From contig NZ_JNWK01000028.1 of the NCBI RefSeq assembly GCF_000716445.1, positions 84,029 through 148,028 on the forward strand: 64,000 nt of DNA, read 5' to 3'. Source of the stretch: Streptomyces wedmorensis (lineage in GTDB: Bacteria; Actinomycetota; Actinomycetes; Streptomycetales; Streptomycetaceae). This document shows, piece by piece, positions 53,065 to 61,936 of this stretch. Made by a program: the position numbers and the translations under genes. The notes below the pieces were generated by a model. That model saw only the letters and a program-made list of their open reading frames with translations. It had not been told where the DNA came from and made no database searches. The stretch's first letter is position 1; each line of letters opens with the position of its first letter.

Positions 53065-55002
53065 TCAGTGGTGGCCGCCGCCGTGCAGGTGCGCGGCCGG
53101 GGTCACCACGAGGGGCCGCATCATGTGCTGTTCGTGCTCCAGCATGTGGCAGTGGTGGACGCCCCTGCCGACGACCGGGAACCGGACCGCGACGGTGACC
53201 AGTTCGCCCGGGGTGCCGTTCGGCCCCGGCACGATCTGGCCCGCCGTGCCGACCCGGATGACGTCCTTCTCCCCGAGCTCGTGCGGTTCCAGGGCCGACG
53301 CCGCCCTGAACGCGATCGGCCGGGCCGAGCCGCGGGCGATCCGGTCGAAGCCGGTGATGTCGTAGCTCTCCCTGGACATCACCTGGAAGTGCGCCAGATG
53401 GATGTGCATGGGGTGGGGCGCGGCCGTGAGGTTGAGGTACTTCCAGATCTCCGTGCCGCCGTGCGCCGTGGTGATCGTGTTGCCGTCGTCGTACGCCATC
53501 GACGTCCTGCGCAGGGTCGTGACGGTCCCCGCCGCGTCGCGGACCTGGACGACGCCGGCGGCCGGGAAGGCGAGGCCCGCCGGGTCGATCTCCTCCATCT
53601 CCCAGAGCTCCGGCATGTTCCCCGTGCCGGGACCGACCGTCACGATCCACCGGTGGCCCCGGTCGTGCGGCAGGTCGTCGTGGGTGAGGCGCTTGAAGGT
53701 GGGGGAGAGGACCTCGGGCAGCGTGAACCGCTTCGAGGGCTTCCGGTCGGCGACGCGGAACTGCATGACGTCGGGTTCGAGGAGGTCGTTGCGCCGGTCG
53801 GGGGCGCCGGGCGTGACGCCCTGGAGGGTGTTGACCAGTTTCACCGCCCGTCCGCGGAACGCGCTGAAGTCGACCAGCACGTCGACCCGTTCGCCGGGGG
53901 ACAGGTTGATCGCCCCGTCGACCGCCACCGGCCGGTCGATCAGGCCGTGGTCGGTGCCGATCACCTGGAACGCGCCCGGTACGGGCACGCCGTCCGCGAG
54001 GAGCATCAGCCGGTAGATCCGGGAGTTCGCGGTGTTGACGATCCGGAACCGGTACCAGCGCGGATCGACCTCCAGATAGGGCCAGATCACACCGTTGACC
54101 AGGGTGTACGGGGCGGCGTGCGGGCGCATCAGCCGCTGCGCGCCGACCATCTCCACCTTGTGGAGCAGCCGGCCGGTGAGGGCGCCCGTCGCGTCCGTCA
54201 CGAAGTTGCGGTCGCCGAGGATCAGCGGCACGTCGTGCGCGCCCTTGGGCAGGCCGAGCGCCCGCTCCTCCGCGTTGCGCGAGACGAAGAGCCCCGCGAG
54301 TCCCGCGTACACGCTGAAGCGGCTGAGGTGATGGGTGTGGTCGTGGTACCAGAGCGTCGTGGCGGCCTGGGCGTTCGGGTACGCCGACAGCTGGACGTCG
54401 CCCGGGCCGATCAGGTTCTCCATCCAGCCGTCGTTGCCGCCGCCGGTCAGCATGCCGTGCAGGTGCGCGGCGCCCCACGGCGGCATCGCCGCCACCCCGG
54501 GCACCTCCTGACAGCCCTCCGCGCCCGGGTAGTTGGAGAGCGGGTCGGTCATCGGGCCCTTGGCCTGGCCGAAGTCGACGGCGGTCAGCGGTATGTCGCC
54601 GGTCAGGTGGTTCTCCCAGGCGACCCGCAGCGGCCGGCCGCTGACCGTCTCGATCGTCGGCCCCGGGTAGACGCCCTCGTACGTCCACATCGTCACCGGC
54701 GGGAGTTCCGAGTGCAGGGTGACGTCGGCGGTGCGCATGCGCACGGTCAGCTCGTCGTGGTCGCCGCGCTCGCGGGGCCGGAGCACCGGCGGTATCCGCA
54801 GCGGGTCCCTGAACTTGGTCAGCATCAGCCCGGCGGCCGACGGCTCGGGCGCGCCGGGGGCGGCTACGGCCGCGGCCCCCGACCTGGTGAAGGCGGGGAC
54901 CGCGGCGGCCATCGCGGCCAGGCCGGCGACGGAGCCGTAGCGGAGCACGGTACGCCGGTTCGGTCCGGGAAGGTCGATTCCTTCGGGATGTGTCGGTTCC
55001 AT
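53065..55002 (-). CDS. Secreted multicopper oxidase (phenoxazinone-synthase/bilirubin-oxidase type)
   Basis: A 645-residue multicopper oxidase with a twin-arginine signal (NRRTVLRYGSVAGLAAMAAAV). The four copper-ligand motifs are all seen: AAHLHGML, LWYHDHTHH, HPMHIHLAHF and VHHCHMLEHEQHMM. The last carries the type 1 copper Cys and Met. It is exported folded and oxidises phenols using O2. It could drive oxidative coupling or quinone formation of the product outside the cell, or serve copper or laccase functions unrelated to the cluster. It lies between the hydrazine operon and the ABC exporter on the same strand as the KS genes. Confidence 0.9.
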   Translation of the reverse strand: MEPTHPEGIDLPGPNRRTVLRYGSVAGLAAMAAAVPAFTRSGAAAVAAPGAPEPSAAGLMLTKFRDPLRIPPVLRPRERGDHDELTVRMRTADVTLHSELPPVTMWTYEGVYPGPTIETVSGRPLRVAWENHLTGDIPLTAVDFGQAKGPMTDPLSNYPGAEGCQEVPGVAAMPPWGAAHLHGMLTGGGNDGWMENLIGPGDVQLSAYPNAQAATTLWYHDHTHHLSRFSVYAGLAGLFVSRNAEERALGLPKGAHDVPLILGDRNFVTDATGALTGRLLHKVEMVGAQRLMRPHAAPYTLVNGVIWPYLEVDPRWYRFRIVNTANSRIYRLMLLADGVPVPGAFQVIGTDHGLIDRPVAVDGAINLSPGERVDVLVDFSAFRGRAVKLVNTLQGVTPGAPDRRNDLLEPDVMQFRVADRKPSKRFTLPEVLSPTFKRLTHDDLPHDRGHRWIVTVGPGTGNMPELWEMEEIDPAGLAFPAAGVVQVRDAAGTVTTLRRTSMAYDDGNTITTAHGGTEIWKYLNLTAAPHPMHIHLAHFQVMSRESYDITGFDRIARGSARPIAFRAASALEPHELGEKDVIRVGTAGQIVPGPNGTPGELVTVAVRFPVVGRGVHHCHMLEHEQHMMRPLVVTPAAHLHGGGHH

Positions 55003-55093
55003 GCGGGGAAGCTAGGAACGTCCGCTCACGTCGTGCTCGAGTTCGGCTGCAGGTTTCCGGCCAATCCTGTTCCGCTTGTGTTTGGGACGCCCC

Positions 55094-56878
55094 CTAGCGC
55101 AGCGCCACCGCCATCTCGGTGTCCCGGTTGACCAGCGTCGCGTAGTGGCCGCCGAGCGAGAGGAGCGCGTCGTGGGTGCCGCGCTCGGCGACCCGGCCCC
55201 GGTCGAGCACGATGATCTCGTCCGCGTCCCGGATGGTGGACAGCCGGTGGGCCACCGTGATGGTCGTACGGCCGGCGCTCGCCGCGTCGATCGCCCCCTG
55301 AACGGCCTGCTCCGTCTGGGTGTCCAGGGCACTGGTCGCCTCGTCGAGCACCAGGATCGGCGGGTCGCGCAGGATCGCGCGGGCGATCGCCAGACGCTGC
55401 TTCTCCCCACCGGAGAACCGGTACCCGCGCTCGCCGACCACCGTGTCGTAACCGTCCGGCAGGGACATCAGATAGTCGTGGATCTGCGCGATCCGGGCCG
55501 CCGCGACCAGCTCCTCGTCGGTGGCCTCCGGCTTCGCGAACCGAAGGTTGTCGGCCACTGTCGCGTGGAACAGGTACGTCTCCTGGGAGACCACCCCGAC
55601 CGTTGCCGCGAGCGTCGCGAACGACAGGTCGCGCACGTCGACGCCGTCGATCGTGACCGTGCCCGACGTCGGGTCGTACAGACGCGGGATGAGGTAGCTG
55701 AGCGTGGTCTTGCCCGAACCGGTCTCCCCGACGATCGCGAGGCTCCGCCCGGCGGGCACGGTCACGTCCACCCCGTCGAGCGTCGGCCGCTCGGCGGAGG
55801 CGTACGAGAAGCCGATGCCCCGCATGCGGACCTCGCCCCGCAGCTCCTTCGGCTCCACCGGGTGCTCCGGCTCGGCGACGTCCACCGGCAGGTCGAGGTA
55901 CTCGAAGATCCGGCCGAACAGTTCGAGGGAGCTCTGCAGGTCGATCCCGATCGTCAGCAGCCGCTGCGCCGGCCGGAACAGGGCCTGCTGGAGCGTGGTG
56001 AAGGCGACCAGCGCGCCGATCGAGATGGCCATGTGACCACCGCTCCCGGTCAGCCCCGCCACCCAGTAGATGACCGCGGGCATGGAAGCCATGACGACCC
56101 AGATCGTCGACTGGTACCAGAGGCCCGCCGTGCTCGCCCGCACCTCGATCTCGGTGAGCTTGCGGGACTGCAGGGCGAAGTTGTCGGTCAGCGACCGCGC
56201 ACGGCCCATGGTGTGGCCGAGCATGATCCCGCTGACCGACAGCGACTCCTGCACGATCGACGACAGGTCGGCGAACTGCCGCTGCCGGTCACGGGTGATG
56301 ACCCGCCGCTCGTCGCCGACGTGCCGGCTCACCCACACGAACGCCGGCAGGATCACCAGCGACGCGATCGTGAGCCGCCAGTCCAGCAGCGCCATCGCCG
56401 TGGTCGTCGCGACGACGATGGTCACGTCCGACACCAGCGCCGTGGCCGTGGTCGTCACGGTGACCTGCATCCCGCCGATGTCGTGCGCGATGCGCGACTG
56501 CACCTCGCCGGTGCGGGTCCGGGTGAAGAAGGCCAGCGACATGCGCTGGAGGTGTTCGTACACGGCCGTGCGCAGGTCGTGCATGACGAGCTGGCCGATC
56601 TTGGCGGACACATGGGTCTGCCAGACGTTGAACGTACTCGTCGCGATCGACACGACGATCATGCCGAGGGCGAGTACGGACAGCAGCCCGGTCCGGCCCT
56701 GCGGCAGTGCCACGTCCATGATCTCGCGGATCAGGAACGGGTTGACGAGGGAGACCAGGGACGAGCCCACGACCAGCGACGCGACGAACAGCAGGTTCCG
56801 CCGATACGGGCGGAACAGCCGGAGGATGCGGCGTTTCTGGGCGGGGAGAGGAGCGGTTGCCGACCCGGTGGTGCTCAC
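55094..56878 (-). CDS. ABC exporter, fused membrane and ATPase domains
   Basis: A 594-residue half-transporter. Six hydrophobic segments span about residues 20-300 (for example LLFVASLVVGSSLVSLVNPFL). The ATPase domain has Walker A VGETGSGKTTLS, the signature YRFSGGEKQRLAIARAIL and Walker B ILVLDEATSALDT. It works as a homodimer and most likely exports the polyketide. It follows the chain-length factor by 39 bases on the same strand and so belongs to the KS operon. Confidence 0.92.
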   Translation of the reverse strand: MSTTGSATAPLPAQKRRILRLFRPYRRNLLFVASLVVGSSLVSLVNPFLIREIMDVALPQGRTGLLSVLALGMIVVSIATSTFNVWQTHVSAKIGQLVMHDLRTAVYEHLQRMSLAFFTRTRTGEVQSRIAHDIGGMQVTVTTTATALVSDVTIVVATTTAMALLDWRLTIASLVILPAFVWVSRHVGDERRVITRDRQRQFADLSSIVQESLSVSGIMLGHTMGRARSLTDNFALQSRKLTEIEVRASTAGLWYQSTIWVVMASMPAVIYWVAGLTGSGGHMAISIGALVAFTTLQQALFRPAQRLLTIGIDLQSSLELFGRIFEYLDLPVDVAEPEHPVEPKELRGEVRMRGIGFSYASAERPTLDGVDVTVPAGRSLAIVGETGSGKTTLSYLIPRLYDPTSGTVTIDGVDVRDLSFATLAATVGVVSQETYLFHATVADNLRFAKPEATDEELVAAARIAQIHDYLMSLPDGYDTVVGERGYRFSGGEKQRLAIARAILRDPPILVLDEATSALDTQTEQAVQGAIDAASAGRTTITVAHRLSTIRDADEIIVLDRGRVAERGTHDALLSLGGHYATLVNRDTEMAVALR

Positions 56879-56917
56879 CCTGGTCTCCTTCTCTTTCGGC
56901 TTTTCCGGCGCTTGCGG

Positions 56918-58138
56918 TCAGTTCCAGTCGACGGCACGCACGACGACGGCGGAGTTGAAGCCGCCGCGGCCCCGTGCGAGCACGAGCGCCGTGGTCACCG
57001 GGACGTGCCGTTCCTCGGTGACCAGGTCGAGGTCGTAGTCGGGGGAGAGGGTGACGTTCGCCGTCGGCGGGATCACCCCGTCCCGCATGGCGAGGAAGGC
57101 GGTGGCCACGTCCAGCGGCGCGGCCCCCGAACCCAGTCGGCCCGTCATGGTCTTGGGCGCCGTGACCGGGACCGCCCGCGACCCGAAGACCCCGGTGATC
57201 GCCGTCGCCTCGATCCGGTCCAGCTCCGGGCTGCCGGCCGCGTCGGCGAAGACGACGTCGACGTCGCCCGCCGACACGCCCGCGTCGGCCAGCGCGATCT
57301 CGATCGCCTTCCGCAGCGTCGGCTCGCGCCCGCTGTCCGGCGCCGGGTCGAACGTGGAGCCGTAGCCGAGGATCTCCCCGTAGACCCGGGTCGCGCCGCG
57401 ACGGCGGGCCGCCTCGGCGTCCTCCATGATCAGCAGGGCGCCGCCCTCGCCGGGCACGTAGCCGGACGCCTCGGCGTCGAAGGGCAGGTACGCCCGGTCG
57501 GGCCGCTCGTCGGTGCTCATGTCGCCGGTGGTCAGCTGGGCCACCCACCCCCACGGGCAGATGGCGGCGTCGACACCGCCGGACAGGATCAGATCGCTGC
57601 CCTTGCGGACCAGCCGGCGCGCGTGCGCGAGCGCGTCGAGCCCGCCCGCCTGGTCGCTGACGACCACGCCGCTCGGGCCGCGCAGCCCGTGCCGGATCGA
57701 GATCTGGCCGGTGTTCACCGCGTAGAACCAGGCGAACGACTGGTACGCGCTGACGTACTGGCTGCCCTGGCTCCACAGGTTCTGCAGCTGGCCCTGGCCG
57801 AACTCGAAGCCGCCGGAGGTGCTGGCGGTCATCACGCCCATGCCGTACTCGTCCGCCTCCTCCGTGCTCACCCCGGCGTCGCCCAGGGCGTGCTCGGCGC
57901 CGACGAGCGCCAGCTGCGTCATCCGGTCGGTCTGCGGGATGAGCCTGCTCGGCAGGTGCTCCTTGACCTCGAACCCGTCCACCTCGCCGGCGAGCTTCGA
58001 CGGGTACCGCTCCGGATCGAAGCGCGTGATGCGGCGGATGCCGCTCCTGGACGCGCGGGTGGCGTCCCAGTACTCCTCCGTGCCGAAGCCGTTCGGGGAG
58101 ACGATGCCGATGCCGGTCACCACGACCTGGGTGCTCAT
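56918..58138 (-). CDS. Ketosynthase chain-length factor (KS-beta)
   Basis: A 406-residue KS-fold protein in which the active-site Cys is replaced by Gln ([17 protein letters not shown]), the hallmark of the chain-length factor. It opens [21 protein letters not shown] and has [14 protein letters not shown]. With KS-alpha it sets chain length, expected to be a decaketide for an angucycline. Its start overlaps the KS-alpha stop by four bases (ATGA), which couples their translation. Confidence 0.94.
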   Translation of the reverse strand: MSTQVVVTGIGIVSPNGFGTEEYWDATRASRSGIRRITRFDPERYPSKLAGEVDGFEVKEHLPSRLIPQTDRMTQLALVGAEHALGDAGVSTEEADEYGMGVMTASTSGGFEFGQGQLQNLWSQGSQYVSAYQSFAWFYAVNTGQISIRHGLRGPSGVVVSDQAGGLDALAHARRLVRKGSDLILSGGVDAAICPWGWVAQLTTGDMSTDERPDRAYLPFDAEASGYVPGEGGALLIMEDAEAARRRGATRVYGEILGYGSTFDPAPDSGREPTLRKAIEIALADAGVSAGDVDVVFADAAGSPELDRIEATAITGVFGSRAVPVTAPKTMTGRLGSGAAPLDVATAFLAMRDGVIPPTANVTLSPDYDLDLVTEERHVPVTTALVLARGRGGFNSAVVVRAVDWN

Positions 58139-59409
58139 GCCGTCGTGTTCCTGTCCGGTCGGGCGAGGACCATCGCGCTCTGGAAACCGCCGAACCCGCT
58201 GCCGACGGTCAGTACCGCGTCGGTACGCCAGTCGCGCGCGGTCAGCGGCACGTAGTCGAGGTCGCAGTCGGGGTCGGGCTTGTGCAGGTTGGCGGTCGGT
58301 GGCACCACGTTGTTCTCCATGGCCAGGACGGAGGCGGCGATCTCGATCGAGCCGATCGCGCCGAGCGAGTGCCCGACCATCGACTTGATCGAGCTCACGG
58401 GGGTGTGGAAGGCGTGCTCGCCGAGGCTGCGCTTGAACGCGCTCGTCTCGTGGCGGTCGTTCTGCTTGGTTCCCGAGCCGTGCGCGTTGATGTAGTCGAT
58501 GGCCTGCGGGGCGAGCTTCGCCTCGTCGAGCGCCGAGCGGATCGCCTCGGCCATCTCCCGGCCGTCGGGACGCAGCCCGGTCATGTGGAAGGCGTTGCAG
58601 CGGCTGGCGTACCCGGCGATCTCGGCGTAGATGTGGGCCCCGCGACGGCGCGCGGACTCCAGCTCCTCCAGGACGAACATCGCGGCGCCCTCGCCGAGGA
58701 CGAAGCCGTTGCGGGTCAGGTCGAAGGGCCGGGAGGCGTGCTCCGGGTCGTCGTTGCGCGGGGTCGTCGCCTTGATCGCGTCGAAGCACGCGACGGAGAT
58801 CGGCGAGATCGGCGCGTCCGTGGCACCCGTGACGACCACGTCGGCCGAGCCGTCGCGGATCAGCTCCGCCGCGTAGCCGACCGAGTCGATGCCCGAGGTA
58901 CAGCCGGTGGAGACCACCGTCGAGGGGCCCTCGGCGCCGACCGCCCAGGCGACCTCGGCGGCGAAGGAGCTCGGGACGAAGTAGTTGTAGAGGTGGGGGA
59001 CCGCGTACTCGTGGTCGACGAGGTCGAGCCGGCCGCCGTCGCTGACGACCCGGTACTCCTCGTCGAGCCCCATGGTGGCGCCGACGGCACTGCCGACCGC
59101 CACGCCCACCCGGTGCGGCTCGACCGCGCCGAGTTCGAGACCGCTGTCCGCCAGCGCCTCGCGGGCCGTGACCAGCGCGAACTGCGCGGCCCTGTCGGTG
59201 CGCCGGATCTCCTGGGGGGTGAGCCCGTGCTCGTACGGGTCGAAGTCGATCTCGGCCGCGATCCGGGAACGGAACGGCGTCGGGTCGAAGAAGGTGATCC
59301 CCCGCGTCGCCGTACGCCCCTCGCTGAGCAGGCCCCAGAAGTTCTTGGTGCCGATGCCGCCCGGAGCCGTCACGCCGACGCCGGTGATGACCACGCGCCG
59401 GCCGGTCAC
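58135..59409 (-). CDS. Ketosynthase alpha of the type II polyketide synthase
   Basis: A 424-residue KS. The nucleophile Cys is in [34 protein letters not shown] and [17 protein letters not shown] carry the two catalytic His residues. It condenses malonyl units on the ACP. It starts at GTG 59409 and overlaps the cyclase stop by four bases. The gene order cyclase - KS-alpha - CLF - ABC exporter forms one minus-strand operon, unusual in that the ACP does not follow the CLF. Confidence 0.95.
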   Translation of the reverse strand: MTGRRVVITGVGVTAPGGIGTKNFWGLLSEGRTATRGITFFDPTPFRSRIAAEIDFDPYEHGLTPQEIRRTDRAAQFALVTAREALADSGLELGAVEPHRVGVAVGSAVGATMGLDEEYRVVSDGGRLDLVDHEYAVPHLYNYFVPSSFAAEVAWAVGAEGPSTVVSTGCTSGIDSVGYAAELIRDGSADVVVTGATDAPISPISVACFDAIKATTPRNDDPEHASRPFDLTRNGFVLGEGAAMFVLEELESARRRGAHIYAEIAGYASRCNAFHMTGLRPDGREMAEAIRSALDEAKLAPQAIDYINAHGSGTKQNDRHETSAFKRSLGEHAFHTPVSSIKSMVGHSLGAIGSIEIAASVLAMENNVVPPTANLHKPDPDCDLDYVPLTARDWRTDAVLTVGSGFGGFQSAMVLARPDRNTTA

Positions 59410-59732
59410 GCCGACTCCCAGGTGTAGAACCGCTTCGCCATGGCGTCCGCGGGCGAACGCCAGGTCGCCGGGTCGTACGCCTCGATGAACGGCTTCAGGT
59501 CCTGGCTGATCCCGACGAAACGCGGATCGCTCTTCGCCTGTTCGATGAGCTCGCCACCGTTGTCGTCGTCGAAGTCCTGAAGGTGGAAGTAAAGGCCGTT
59601 GTACATGAAAAGCTGACGTCGCCGCGTCCCCATGCGGTGCGGCATCTCGGTCTCGTCGAAGGCCGCGAAAAGCCGAGCCACGTCAGCACTCGAACGAGCA
59701 TCCATTCTGGCCACTATCAGATTGCTGTGCAT
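59406..59732 (-). CDS. TcmI-type polyketide cyclase
   Basis: A 108-residue protein of the TcmI cyclase family (dimeric ferredoxin-like barrel). It opens [31 protein letters not shown] with [20 protein letters not shown] and ends [16 protein letters not shown]. These patterns are well conserved in second- to fourth-ring cyclases of angucycline pathways. The ATG at 59732 follows GAGGAGGCGGTCGA. It is translationally coupled to KS-alpha. Confidence 0.92.
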   Translation of the reverse strand: MHSNLIVARMDARSSADVARLFAAFDETEMPHRMGTRRRQLFMYNGLYFHLQDFDDDNGGELIEQAKSDPRFVGISQDLKPFIEAYDPATWRSPADAMAKRFYTWESA

Positions 59733-59761
59733 TCGACCGCCTCCTCGATGATTTGCTGCGC

Positions 59762-59968
59762 CTATCGCAGATGCTTGACCAGTGCCGCCCATGTGGCGAG
59801 CTCCTCTTCCGACAGCGGTGGCAGGCAGGGCTGGTCGGCAAGCGGGATTCCGAAGTCCCTCCCGTCGTAGGGGGGATACATTCCGCTCCACGCAAAACCC
59901 ATCCACATCAGGCCCTCACCGAAGTTCTTCGATAGGGATCGCATGGCGGACCTGAGCCTCGCGCCCAT
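59762..59968 (-). CDS. Small protein upstream of the cyclase, possibly DUF6059-like
   Basis: A 68-residue frame starting at ATG 59968 with GGAG six bases before it. It reads GARLRSAMRSLSKNFGEGL, an amphipathic basic helix, then WMGFAWSGMYPPYDGRDFGIP, a Trp/Tyr/Pro-rich segment, and ends with an acidic helix SEEELATWAALVKHL. Small proteins of this make-up (DUF6059, as I recall) occur before type II PKS genes. Their role is unknown. It lies 29 bases before the cyclase on the same strand, so it leads the KS operon. Confidence 0.55.
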   Translation of the reverse strand: MGARLRSAMRSLSKNFGEGLMWMGFAWSGMYPPYDGRDFGIPLADQPCLPPLSEEELATWAALVKHLR

Positions 59969-60076
59969 GTCAATCTCCATTCGCCGGGAACCACCCACCG
60001 CCACCTTGTGCGATGTCCCTCAAGGAGGGGTCGGAGGTGCATCGAATTCCGCTGGAGAGGTTGAAGAGGCAACGTG

Positions 60077-60110
60077 AAAGGGGCGGTTCCCCGAAGGAAC
60101 CGCCCCTTTT
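60077..60110. terminator. Terminator at the cluster/sulfur-gene boundary
   Basis: A stem of about 14 bp (60077-60090 with 60096-60109) carries a T-run on one side and A-run on the other. It lies just past the stop (60128) of the minus-strand permease and upstream of the KS operon, which separates transport genes from the cluster. Confidence 0.8.
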
Positions 60111-60127
60111 CGGCAGGAACGCAGGAA

Positions 60128-61024
60128 TTACTCCGCGGCGACGAGCAGCCCCCGGGCGCGCAGCACCCTGCGCTCCACCGGAGCGAAGACCAGCAGGTCC
60201 ACGGCGACGCCGACGACGAAGATCAGGAGGATGCCGAGCAGCACGCCGGCCATGTCGGAGAACTCCCGCTGGTTCTCCAGGTACCGGCCGAGGCCGAGCC
60301 CCAGGTCGGGGGAGGACGCGATCAGTTCGGCGGCCATCAGCGACCGCCAGGAGAACGCCCACCCCTGCTTGAGCCCCGCCAGATAGCCGGGCAGGGCCGC
60401 GGGCAGCAGGACGTGCCGGGCGCCCCGCAGCCCGGTCGCGCCGAGCGTACGGCCCGCCCGCAGGAACAGCGGCGGCACCTGGTCGACGCCCGCGATCAGC
60501 CCGTTGGCGATCGACGGCACCGCACCCAGCAGGATCACCGCGTACATGGCGGAGTCGTCGATGCCCAGCCAGATGACGGCGGCCGGCACCCAGGCCACCG
60601 ACGGCAGCGACTGGAGCCCCGACAGCACCGGCCCGAGGGCGGCCCTGACCGGCTTCACCCGGGCGACGAGCAGACCGATCGGCGTTCCGATCGCGACGGC
60701 CGCCAGGAAGCCCGAAAGGCCGCGCCAGACGCTGGTCCAGACGATCGAGAACAGCGTGCCCTCGTACCAGAGGTCGGTGAGCGCGCCCCAGACGGCCGCC
60801 GGGCTCGGCAGCTTGTCGGGCGTGGTCAGCCGCAGGCTGTACGCGAGCTGCCAGGCGCCGAGCACCAGCACGGCCCCGAGTACCGGCGGCAGCACCTTCT
60901 CCCGCAGCACCCGGCCGGGCGGGACGCGCGGCGCCCGCACGGCCTCCAGGGCGTCGAGACCGGCGCCGACCCCGGCGGAGTCGTCCACCGGGGGCGGCGT
61001 GAGGAGGGTGTCACTGCGGGACAT
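60128..61024 (-). CDS. ABC transporter permease, sulfonate/taurine type (SsuC-like)
   Basis: A 298-residue membrane protein with about six hydrophobic segments. The cytoplasmic coupling motif is seen in LGATGLRGARHVLLPAALPGYLAGLKQGWAFSW, matching the EAA loop of the SsuC/TauC group. It forms the channel with the ATPase and lipoprotein encoded next to it. ATG 61024 overlaps the ATPase stop by 14 bases. It is part of sulfur uptake and not of the polyketide cluster. Confidence 0.9.
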   Translation of the reverse strand: MSRSDTLLTPPPVDDSAGVGAGLDALEAVRAPRVPPGRVLREKVLPPVLGAVLVLGAWQLAYSLRLTTPDKLPSPAAVWGALTDLWYEGTLFSIVWTSVWRGLSGFLAAVAIGTPIGLLVARVKPVRAALGPVLSGLQSLPSVAWVPAAVIWLGIDDSAMYAVILLGAVPSIANGLIAGVDQVPPLFLRAGRTLGATGLRGARHVLLPAALPGYLAGLKQGWAFSWRSLMAAELIASSPDLGLGLGRYLENQREFSDMAGVLLGILLIFVVGVAVDLLVFAPVERRVLRARGLLVAAE

Positions 61025-61898
61025 GGCGGCGGATCTCCCCACGCAGGTGCTCGGTGATGTCGGTGGTCAGCTCCGCGGCCCGGGCGGACTCGGCGCGCAG
61101 CGCGTTCGGCAGGTCGATCCGCCACTCCCGGGCGACCCGGCCGGGCCGGGAGGAGAGCAGGACGACGCGCTGCGCGAGCCGTACGGCCTCGCGGACGTTG
61201 TGCGTGACGAACAGGACGGTGAGCCGGCGCTCGCGCCAGATCCGGGTGATCTCGTCGTGCAGCACGTCCCGGGTGATGGCGTCGAGCGCGGCGAACGGCT
61301 CGTCCATCAGCAGCACCCCGCCGCCCTGGGCGAGCGCGCGGGCCAGGGCCACCCGCTGCCGCATCCCGCCGGACAGCTCGTGCACCCGCTTGCCGTGCGC
61401 GCCGCCCAGCCGGACGAGTTCGAGGAGCCGTTCGGCCTCGGGCCGCCGCTCCGGGCGCGGCACGCCGGCCAGGCGCAGGGCCAGTTCGATGTTCCCGCCG
61501 GCGGTCAGCCACGGGAACAGCGCGTGGTCCTGGAACATCAGCGCCGGGCGGGCGCCGGGCACCTCGATGGTCCCGGAGCTCGGCCGGTCGAGGCCCGCCA
61601 CCAGGTTCAGCAGGGTGGACTTGCCGCAGCCCGAGGCCCCGACGAGGGTGACGAACTCGCCCGGCGCCACGTCCAGACTGATGTCGTCGAGCACGGGCGC
61701 GGCCGCGCCGGGTCGGCCGAAGGCCTTCGTGACGTGCGCCAGCCGGACGGCGGGCCGCCCGTCCGCGGCCCCGGCACCGGTCTCGGGGGCCGCCGTCCCG
61801 GGTGCGCTCTCCGGGGTGCCCGGGGTGCCCGGGGTGCCCGGGGTGCCCTTGGGGGCGTCCTCCGGGGCGTTCTGCGGGGTGGTCAGTGCCGTGGTCAT
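61011..61898 (-). CDS. ABC transporter ATPase, sulfonate/taurine type (SsuB-like)
   Basis: A 295-residue ATPase. The motifs are Walker A LVGASGCGKSTLLNLVAG, signature HELSGGMRQRVALARAL and Walker B GVLLMDEPFAALD. The first 45 residues are a low-complexity extension with a repeated Gly-Thr-Pro unit, encoded by an exact 9-bp tandem repeat, and are not part of the usual domain. A start closer to the RPAVRLAHV segment cannot be excluded. It energises the sulfonate-type uptake system. Confidence 0.9.
   Translation of the reverse strand: MTTALTTPQNAPEDAPKGTPGTPGTPGTPESAPGTAAPETGAGAADGRPAVRLAHVTKAFGRPGAAAPVLDDISLDVAPGEFVTLVGASGCGKSTLLNLVAGLDRPSSGTIEVPGARPALMFQDHALFPWLTAGGNIELALRLAGVPRPERRPEAERLLELVRLGGAHGKRVHELSGGMRQRVALARALAQGGGVLLMDEPFAALDAITRDVLHDEITRIWRERRLTVLFVTHNVREAVRLAQRVVLLSSRPGRVAREWRIDLPNALRAESARAAELTTDITEHLRGEIRRHVPQ
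61813..61848. repeat. Four tandem GGGGTGCCC units
   Basis: Four exact 9-bp copies in a row (61813-61848) lie inside the 5' part of the ATPase gene and encode the repeated Gly-Thr-Pro. Such a repeat can change length by slippage in steps of three residues without breaking the frame. Confidence 0.85.
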
Positions 61899-61936
61899 GC
61901 CGGACACCTCCTGCGTCTCGGTCGGGTACGGGGGTG

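Noticed and set aside
55076..58255. Very long plus-strand open frame (over 1,000 codons) across the ABC exporter and KS genes
   Set aside because: It is the antisense shadow of high-GC genes with clear families. Its translation is Arg/Gly/Asp/His-rich, without motifs.
61813..61848. CRISPR-like array
   Set aside because: 9-bp units with no spacers, located inside a coding region.
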